A stretch of DNA of 9,640 nucleotides. Source: DATFFO01 sp035250025. Its GTDB lineage: Bacteria > Actinomycetota > Acidimicrobiia > Spongiisociales > ZC4RG35. Position 1 is the first letter of the stretch; each line of letters starts with the position of its first letter. Shown one piece after another: positions 5,121 to 9,640 of the stretch. A program made the translations under genes and the position numbers. The DNA is taken from NCBI GenBank assembly GCA_035250025.1, contig DATFFO010000262.1, positions 1 to 9,640 of the forward strand, in the 5' to 3' direction. The notes under the pieces were generated by a model, which saw only the letters and a program-made list of their open reading frames with translations, was not told the DNA's origin and did no database searches.

Positions 5121-7400
5121 ATGCCAGGTTCGATTCTCGGTGGCGCGGTCAAACGTGTCGAGGATCCCCGATTTCTCACCGGGGGCGGAAGATATCTCGA
5201 CGACTTCGTCGTCGAGGACGCCCTCTGGGCGGTCATGGTCCGATCGACCGTCCCCCATGCCCGGCTGCTCGACATCGACGTCGAGGAGGCGGAAGGGGTG
5301 CCCGGAGTCGTCGGCGTGTTCACGGCGGCAGACTTCGGGGGCGCATCCCTCCCCATTGCCGCCCCCAACGCCACCGACGCCACCCGGCGGCCACTGGTCG
5401 CCGCTGACCGGGTCCGGTTCGTAGGCGATGTCGTGGCGGTTGTCGTGGCGGAGTCGGCCCAGGCGGCCACCGACGGGGCGGAGCTGGTCTGGCCCGACTA
5501 CGACCTCCTCCCGGCCGTCGCCAGTGTGGAACAGGCACTCGCCCCCGGCGCCCCCCTCGTGTTTCCTGAGCTGGCCACCAACGTCGTCCTGACCGGTGGA
5601 GAGGGCGCGGAGGGGGATGTGTTGGCCGGTGCCGACGTCGTGGTGCGCCTCGAACTCGAGAACCAGCGCCTGGCGGCGGTCCCGCTGGAAATGAACAATG
5701 CCCTCGCCCGGCCCCGCCCCGACGGCGGCGTGGAGGTCTGGGTGGGGACCCAATCCGTGCACGGTGCCCAGCGCGAGATATCGAAGACCCTCGGCATGGA
5801 CCGGGATCTGGTCCACGTCCGGGTCCCGGACATGGGAGGAGGGTTCGGCGCCAAGATCTCTGCCTATCCGGAGCAGGTGCTCACCGTTGCCCTGGCCATG
5901 AAGCTGGGCCGCCCGGTCCGCTGGCAGGAGCGGCGCACCGAGAACATGGTGGCCATGTCCCAGGGCCGCGCCCAGCATCAGGTCGTGGAGGCGGGGGCGA
6001 GGCGGGATGGCACGCTGACCGGAATGCGCTGGCGTGTCACCCAGGATGCCGGCGCCTACCCGCTGTTCGGGGCCTATCTCCCCAACCTGACTCGGCGGAT
6101 GGCGGCCGGCGCCTACCGGATCCCCGCCATCGACTACCGCTGGAAGGCGGTGCTGACGAACACGACTCCCATCGACGCCTACCGCGGTGCCGGACGGCCC
6201 GAGGCCGCCATGGCGGTCGAACGGGTGATGGACCTCCTCGCCGCCGAGCTCGACCTCGACCCTGCCGAAGCTCGCCGGCGCAACTTCCTCAGTCCCGCCG
6301 AGTTTCCCCACGTGACCGCGACCGGCGAGCGCTACGACACCGGGGACTACGCCGCCGCCCTCGATCTGGCCCTCGCCACGGTGGGCTACGACGACCTCCG
6401 CGCCGAGCAGGCCCGGCGCCGGGCAGCCGGAGATCGAGTCCAGCTCGGAATTGGCATCTCGTCGTACGTCGAGGTGACGGCTCCCGGGGGGCGCAAGGAC
6501 TGGGGGAAGGTCGAAGTTGTCGGCGACCACGTCGTCGTCTACTCGGGTGCGTCCTCTCACGGGCATGGTCATGAAACGACCTTCGCGCAGATCGCCTCTC
6601 AGCGGCTGGGGGTTCCCCTGGACTGCGTCCGCTTCGTGCAAGGCGATACCGCCATGATCGCAACAGGCGGCGGAACGATGGGATCGCGGTCGCTGCAGAT
6701 GGCAGGCTCGGCCGTGCTCGGAGCCGCCGACGCCGTATTCGAGAAAGCGCGCCGGTTGGTGGCGCATCACAACGAGGCGGCGATCGAGGACATCGTCCTC
6801 CTCGACGGGGGGCGCCTCGGCGTGGCCGGCAGTCCGGAGAGCGGCCTCTCTGTGTTCGAGATCGCCGCACTCGCCGCCGATCCGACCAATTTGCCCCCGG
6901 GTGAGGAGGCCGGGTTGTTGGCCGAGGATCGCTGGGCACAGCCCGAGGCCACCGTGCCCTTCGGCACGCATATCTCCGTGGTCGAAGTCGATCTCGACAG
7001 CGGGGAAGTCCGCATCCTCCGCCATGTCGCTTGCGACGACTGCGGGACGATCTTCAATCGGATGATCGTCGATGGCCAGGTCGCCGGTGGAGTGGCGCAG
7101 GGCATCGGTCAGGCGCTGTGGGAGAAGGTGCGCTACGACGACGATGCCAACCCGCTGACCGCCAATCTCACGACCTATCTGATCCCCACTTCTACCGGCC
7201 TCTCGATGGTCGACATCGCCCACACCGAGACGCCCACCGACCAGAACCCCCTCGGCGCCAAGGGGATCGGCGAGGCCGGGACGATTGGATCAGGGCCGGC
7301 GGTGGTGAACGCGGTCCACGACGCCCTCCGCCTCTCAGGCGTTCGTCACCTTGACACGCCGCTGACTCCCGACCGCATCTGGATCGCCCTCAATAGCTGA
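5121..7400 (+). CDS. Molybdopterin-binding subunit, xanthine/CO dehydrogenase family (form II CoxL-like)
   Basis: The 759-residue protein is the large, molybdenum-cofactor subunit of the xanthine oxidase family, which hydroxylates purines, aldehydes or aromatic heterocycles, or oxidises CO. It has the family start VKRVEDPRFLTGGGRYLDD (10-28), then GTQSVH (209-214), GGGFGAK (239-245) and AYRGAGR (353-359). The last is the form II CoxL-type active-site loop, not the AYRCSFR of true CO dehydrogenase, so CO is an unlikely main substrate. TGGGTMGSRSLQMAGSA and the C-terminal GEAGTIGSGPAVVNA, with the catalytic glutamate at about E718, are intact. The usual PMEPR-type motif reads PLEMNN (188-193). 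The length is normal for the subunit. The frame is open upstream to 4713, but that part overlaps the ProA-like gene; ATG 5121 begins at the family N-terminus and follows a -10 box. No FAD or 2Fe-2S subunit is adjacent, so partners must lie elsewhere. Confidence 0.92.
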   Translation: MPGSILGGAVKRVEDPRFLTGGGRYLDDFVVEDALWAVMVRSTVPHARLLDIDVEEAEGVPGVVGVFTAADFGGASLPIAAPNATDATRRPLVAADRVRFVGDVVAVVVAESAQAATDGAELVWPDYDLLPAVASVEQALAPGAPLVFPELATNVVLTGGEGAEGDVLAGADVVVRLELENQRLAAVPLEMNNALARPRPDGGVEVWVGTQSVHGAQREISKTLGMDRDLVHVRVPDMGGGFGAKISAYPEQVLTVALAMKLGRPVRWQERRTENMVAMSQGRAQHQVVEAGARRDGTLTGMRWRVTQDAGAYPLFGAYLPNLTRRMAAGAYRIPAIDYRWKAVLTNTTPIDAYRGAGRPEAAMAVERVMDLLAAELDLDPAEARRRNFLSPAEFPHVTATGERYDTGDYAAALDLALATVGYDDLRAEQARRRAAGDRVQLGIGISSYVEVTAPGGRKDWGKVEVVGDHVVVYSGASSHGHGHETTFAQIASQRLGVPLDCVRFVQGDTAMIATGGGTMGSRSLQMAGSAVLGAADAVFEKARRLVAHHNEAAIEDIVLLDGGRLGVAGSPESGLSVFEIAALAADPTNLPPGEEAGLLAEDRWAQPEATVPFGTHISVVEVDLDSGEVRILRHVACDDCGTIFNRMIVDGQVAGGVAQGIGQALWEKVRYDDDANPLTANLTTYLIPTSTGLSMVDIAHTETPTDQNPLGAKGIGEAGTIGSGPAVVNAVHDALRLSGVRHLDTPLTPDRIWIALNS

Positions 7401-7422
7401 GCCCGTGGCGGTTTGACGCCCC

Positions 7423-7677
7423 TCAGCGAGCAGCCGAGGCGGCGAACAACTCCTTGCGGTCGGTTTCGGTGAGTCCTCCCCAGATGCCGAACGGCTCCCG
7501 GATGGTGAGGGCGTAGGCGGAGCACTCTGCCTGAACCGGGCAGACGTTGCAGATCGCCTTGGCACGGACCTCGCGTCGCTCCCGGTCGTCTTTTCGCTCG
7601 AATGTCGATGGTGGGAAGAAAAGGTGTGCGTGGTTGCCGCGACACAGCGCCCGGAGTTGCCAATCGTCTGGTGACAA
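7423..7677 (-). CDS. WhiB-family iron-sulfur transcriptional regulator
   Basis: The product, 84 residues from a TTG start, is a Wbl protein: a small 4Fe-4S protein that binds a sigma factor or DNA and tunes transcription in actinobacteria in response to redox or developmental signals. The four cluster cysteines are C12, C43, C46 and C52, in the usual C...CxxC-x5-C order. They are followed by the turn GIWGG at 64-68 and the basic-acidic TETDRKEL tail. The frame extends to an ATG at 7737, but the added part has no likeness to the family and would overlap the promoter. The TTG at 7677 has AGGAAG seven bases upstream and gives the typical start SPDDWQLRALC. It converges on the molybdenum-subunit gene with only 22 bases between the stops. 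Which Wbl class it belongs to cannot be told by eye. Confidence 0.93.
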   Translation of the reverse strand: MSPDDWQLRALCRGNHAHLFFPPSTFERKDDRERREVRAKAICNVCPVQAECSAYALTIREPFGIWGGLTETDRKELFAASAAR

Positions 7678-7684
7678 GGTCGTT

Positions 7685-7720
7685 CTTCCTTCCTCGCAGA
7701 GCCGACAGCACCGCAACCTA
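7685..7720 (-). promoter_or_regulatory. Promoter and ribosome binding site of the whiB-like gene
   Basis: On the minus strand, TAGGTT (7720-7715) fits the -10 pattern TANNNT; transcription would start near 7708. A purine-rich GAGGAAGGAAG (7695-7685) then provides a Shine-Dalgarno seven bases before the TTG at 7677. Together they decide the start codon and give a leader of about 30 bases. This is the only gene here with such a clear ribosome binding site. Confidence 0.55.
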
Positions 7721-7761
7721 ACCCTGCATCCCAGCATTCGCCAGGGAAATGTTGGAAGGGC

Positions 7762-9015
7762 TTAAGCCTGATTTTCGCGAGCTTCCGGTGCGTCTGGAGC
7801 AAGCGGCTCGACCTCGAGGACCAGCCCGTCGACCTCGGCGATTCGCACTACATCTCCCTGGCGAATACCGGCCTCGCGATGCGCCGATGCCCGCCATCGG
7901 GCTCCGGCGATGTCGACTTCGCCGTCCGGGCCGAAATCGACGAGGGCAGTGGCCCTGCTCCCGACGAGGTGGTCGCGACCGATCGTCCTTGTGCTGAAGC
8001 GCGACCGGGCCACAGTGGGCATGGCGATGGCGTAGAAGAAAAGAACCACCAGCACGATGACGGCGATCACGACCGGGTTGACGGTGAGTTGGGGGGCACC
8101 GTCGACGTAGAAGAGGCCCCCAATGAGCATCAGGACCGTTCCCAGTCCCGTCAATACGGCCACGCTGCCCCGCTGGTACGAATCCGTCATCGCCCACCAC
8201 CCCAGCCCCACGAGAGCCAGAGCCCACCATCGCACCGGCAGGGTGGCAATGCCGTAGGAGGCGAGAAACAGGGACGCCGCTGCCACGGCGGCGGCGATTC
8301 CAGGACCGATGGCGAAGAACTCGAACGCCGCCACGGTCAGTCCGGCGACCAGGAACATGAACGCCGCCTCCGGCGTGACGGCCAGGCGGAGGAACCGGGC
8401 CCAGTAGCCCGGCTTGTGGAACACGACCTCGGTGCCTTCGCTCAACTCGAGTGTGCGGGACTCTTCGCCCACCTGGAATTCGGCGCCATCGAGTGCCCCG
8501 ATGACCTGTTGGATGGCCGGGACCACCTCGTCGACGACACCGTCGATCGGTGTCTCGACGGTCACGGTCTGGTCATGGAGGCCCACAGGGACTAACACCG
8601 AGGCGAGAGACCGGTCGGCGATGAAGGTCGGGTCGGCATGCCCGATCTCCACCCCGGGGGCGGCGAATGTGGCATGGGCGGCGATAGCCAGTTGGAAGGC
8701 CCCGCCGTAGGCCACGGCCGGTGCCGGCCCGACCCAGGCGACGACGGCAACGGGCGGTCCGCCGACCAGGGTCATCAGGTTTCGCCACTCGCTGTCGTTC
8801 GCCACGACACCGGGCGAGTCGAGCTGGATGATCACCACCTCGGCACCCTGGTCGGCGGAGCGCTCGATGGTCTCGGCGATGAAGGCCACGGCCTGGCCGT
8901 CGAGAGGGCCTGAGACATCGATCACATCTGCCCGACCCGGGTCGTCTGCCTGGCCGCGGGCCAGGGAAGGGACGACCAGGAGCACGATGAAGGCGAGGAG
9001 ACGGAGACGGCGCAC
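7762..9015 (-). CDS. NfeD-family membrane protein with a degenerate ClpP-class protease domain
   Basis: This 417-residue protein has the long NfeD (NfeD1b) layout. A signal peptide occupies 1-21, a ClpP/SppA-like serine protease domain about 30-175, hydrophobic membrane segments lie at about 215-258, 262-276, 286-304 and 312-333, and an OB-fold domain fills about 348-405 (GSRATALVDFGPDGEVDIAGARWRA). Such proteins usually sit beside a stomatin/flotillin partner and cleave or organise it in membrane microdomains; no partner is present here. The protease domain keeps IIQLDSPG (62-69) and APGVEIGHADP (119-129), but the catalytic Ser of the AASAG motif is missing (AYGGA, 102-106). No Ser lies between 75 and 136, and there is no Lys at all before K201. 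It is thus probably a non-catalytic scaffold. The start is GTG 9015, just after a -10 box. The frame upstream of it runs antisense through the receiver gene and the tRNA and is not real. Confidence 0.88.
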   Translation of the reverse strand: MRRLRLLAFIVLLVVPSLARGQADDPGRADVIDVSGPLDGQAVAFIAETIERSADQGAEVVIIQLDSPGVVANDSEWRNLMTLVGGPPVAVVAWVGPAPAVAYGGAFQLAIAAHATFAAPGVEIGHADPTFIADRSLASVLVPVGLHDQTVTVETPIDGVVDEVVPAIQQVIGALDGAEFQVGEESRTLELSEGTEVVFHKPGYWARFLRLAVTPEAAFMFLVAGLTVAAFEFFAIGPGIAAAVAAASLFLASYGIATLPVRWWALALVGLGWWAMTDSYQRGSVAVLTGLGTVLMLIGGLFYVDGAPQLTVNPVVIAVIVLVVLFFYAIAMPTVARSRFSTRTIGRDHLVGSRATALVDFGPDGEVDIAGARWRASAHREAGIRQGDVVRIAEVDGLVLEVEPLAPDAPEARENQA

Positions 9016-9024
9016 CGTGGCCGA

Positions 9025-9030
9025 ATGATA
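9025..9030 (-). promoter_or_regulatory. -10 box of the nfeD-like gene, leaderless
   Basis: On the minus strand this is TATCAT, matching TANNNT, nine bases before the GTG at 9015, so the transcript would begin at or very near the start codon. It also supports GTG 9015 over the longer open frame. No good -35 is visible. Confidence 0.5.
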
Positions 9031-9063
9031 GGGAGGCCGGGTAAGGACTCGATATCGGACGGC

Positions 9064-9069
9064 TATCGT
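9064..9069 (+). promoter_or_regulatory. -10 box of the receiver-domain gene, leaderless
   Basis: TATCGT fits TANNNT and ends seven bases before the ATG at 9077, the spacing expected when transcription starts at the A of the ATG. It faces away from the nfeD-like promoter, 33 bases off, so one regulator could affect both. Confidence 0.55.
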
Positions 9070-9076
9070 CGCGCCC

Positions 9077-9469
9077 ATGCCAACGACCGGACCCAGCGTC
9101 CTCCTTGTGACGGATGCCGTGTGGGTCGAGAACGACGTCCGGGCCTCCCTTACCGATCGCGGGACCGTCATCAACCGCGTCGCCGATCCCAACCTCGTCG
9201 TGGAAGCCGCCCTCCAGCACTCGTCGGAGGTGGCGGTGATAGACCTCCAGGTCGGCTCGATGGGCGGAATGGCCGTAGTGCGTGCCCTGAAGGCGGCCGC
9301 CGACAACGGCGAGATCGGCTCCCTCCACACGGTTCTTTTGCTCGATCGGGAGGCCGACCTCTTCATCGCCCACCGGGCCGGCGCCGACGCCGCCGTGGTC
9401 AAGCCGTTCACCGGCCAGGAGTTGCGCGCCGCCGCCCTTTCTACCGCCGCCGCCGCGCCACTACACTGA
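9077..9469 (+). CDS. Stand-alone response-regulator receiver domain, atypical
   Basis: The 130-residue product is a CheY-like receiver fold and nothing more: there is no DNA-binding or enzymatic output domain. The first strand and acidic turn read VLLVTDAVW (8-16), with D13 in place of the usual acid pair. The phosphoacceptor is D56 in AVIDLQVGSMGG, and the conserved lysine is K109 in VVKPF. The switch Thr/Ser after strand four is absent (TVLLLDREADL, 85-95), so signalling by the usual Thr-Tyr coupling is doubtful. The C-terminus is an Ala-rich tail. No histidine kinase is near. It starts at ATG 9077 right after a -10 box and lies six bases before the tRNA-Pro gene, so read-through into the tRNA is likely. 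It is probably a phospho-relay or protein-interaction module; the target is unknown. Confidence 0.82.
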   Translation: MPTTGPSVLLVTDAVWVENDVRASLTDRGTVINRVADPNLVVEAALQHSSEVAVIDLQVGSMGGMAVVRALKAAADNGEIGSLHTVLLLDREADLFIAHRAGADAAVVKPFTGQELRAAALSTAAAAPLH

Positions 9470-9475
9470 CTCAAT

Positions 9476-9549
9476 CGGGACGTGGCGCAGCTTGGTAGCG
9501 CGCAGCGTTCGGGACGCTGAGGTCGTGGGTTCGAATCCCGCCGTCCCGA
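9476..9549 (+). tRNA. tRNA-Pro (anticodon CGG)
   Basis: A complete cloverleaf can be drawn. The acceptor stem is CGGGACG (9476-9482) with CGTCCCG (9542-9548), and the D arm is GCGC/GCGC with loop AGCTTGGTA. The anticodon stem CAGCG/CGCTG (9503-9507, 9515-9519) closes the loop TTCGGGA, with CGG at 9510-9512 reading proline codon CCG. The variable loop is AGGTC, and the T arm is GTGGG/CCCGC with TTCGAAT. The discriminator is A9549, and CCA is not encoded, so it must be added afterwards. The overall form is the standard bacterial tRNA-Pro. Confidence 0.97.
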
Positions 9550-9559
9550 CTCAGAGCCC

Positions 9560-9592
9560 CAGGTCAGGCCGCTCTCCGGAGCGGCCTGCCTG
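9560..9592 (+). terminator. Terminator of the tRNA-Pro gene
   Basis: CAGGCCGCTC (9565-9574) pairs with GAGCGGCCTG (9579-9588) around TCCG. An outer CAGG (9560-9563) pairs with CCTG (9589-9592) past a single bulged T. TGTTT follows, a short T run. It lies 11 bases after the mature tRNA end. Confidence 0.8.
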
Positions 9593-9605
9593 TTTGGGAC
9601 CGGTT

Positions 9606-9629
9606 TCCATCGCGCGTCCATCGCGCGTC
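9606..9629. repeat. Short tandem repeat of 11 bp, two copies and two bases
   Basis: TCCATCGCGCG occurs twice head to tail (9606-9616, 9617-9627) followed by TC. It lies 14 bases beyond the tRNA-Pro terminator. No function can be given; the stretch from here to 9640 shows no gene start that I can support. Confidence 0.6.
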
Positions 9630-9640
9630 AGGAACGGCCT

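Noticed and set aside
5106..7223. 705-codon open frame on the minus strand
   Set aside because: It is antisense to the molybdenum-subunit gene, which has clear family motifs throughout; long antisense frames are expected in DNA this rich in G+C.
7401..7422. GGCG/CGCC pairing between the converging molybdenum-subunit and whiB-like genes
   Set aside because: Only four base pairs; too weak to call a terminator.
7759..7768. GGCTTAAGCC palindrome containing the nfeD stop codon
   Set aside because: Only 10 bases, no loop, and partly fixed by the stop codon; not enough to call an operator or terminator.
9016..9621. Long upstream extension of the nfeD frame on the minus strand, to an ATG at 9621
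   Set aside because: It runs antisense through the receiver gene and the tRNA; the RRDSNPRPQRPERC-type stretch is the well-known false translation of a tRNA gene. The family N-terminus and signal peptide begin at GTG 9015.

Overview
The window is G+C-rich DNA whose codons favour G or C in third position. A WhiB-family iron-sulfur regulator, a 6C-like small RNA and start codons lying just behind TANNNT -10 boxes all point to an actinobacterium. The Pro/Thr-rich linker of the cell-wall peptidase and the mix of genes would suit the Acidimicrobiia, but that finer placement is only an inference.

Left part (1-1152): the minus strand carries an iron-containing alcohol dehydrogenase that runs off the left edge with all four metal ligands visible. 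It is followed by about 390 bases without protein-coding sequence. On the plus strand this gap holds a chain of strong stem-loops, two of them with C-rich loops, ending in a terminator-like hairpin. I read this as a 6C small RNA.

Minus-strand operon (3472 down to 1166): fxsA-family membrane protein, then a metallo-beta-lactamase-fold hydrolase of the LACTB2 type, then a secreted coiled-coil M23 (LytM) peptidase. The last two overlap as ATGA. The hairpin at 1125-1151 ends the operon, so it may serve both this operon and the small RNA arriving from the other side.

Middle plus-strand pair (3565-7400): a divergent ProA-like aldehyde dehydrogenase with an extra N-terminal segment and a changed active-site neighbourhood, then a molybdenum-cofactor subunit of the xanthine dehydrogenase/CO dehydrogenase family. 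The second gene has its own promoter and stands without the FAD and iron-sulfur subunits that normally accompany it. The two genes are separated by a perfect 11-bp inverted repeat.

Right part (7423-9640): a WhiB regulator (minus strand, best start TTG), an NfeD-family membrane protein whose protease domain has lost its Ser-Lys dyad (minus strand), and, divergent from it, a stand-alone response-regulator receiver domain. A tRNA-Pro(CGG) gene with its terminator closes the window. nfeD and the receiver gene share a 61-base divergent promoter region, and both look leaderless.

I see no CRISPR array, insertion sequence, phage module or toxin-antitoxin pair. The window reads as ordinary chromosomal housekeeping DNA. 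The small RNA, the dead-protease NfeD, the ProA-like enzyme and the orphan molybdenum subunit are its most interesting parts.
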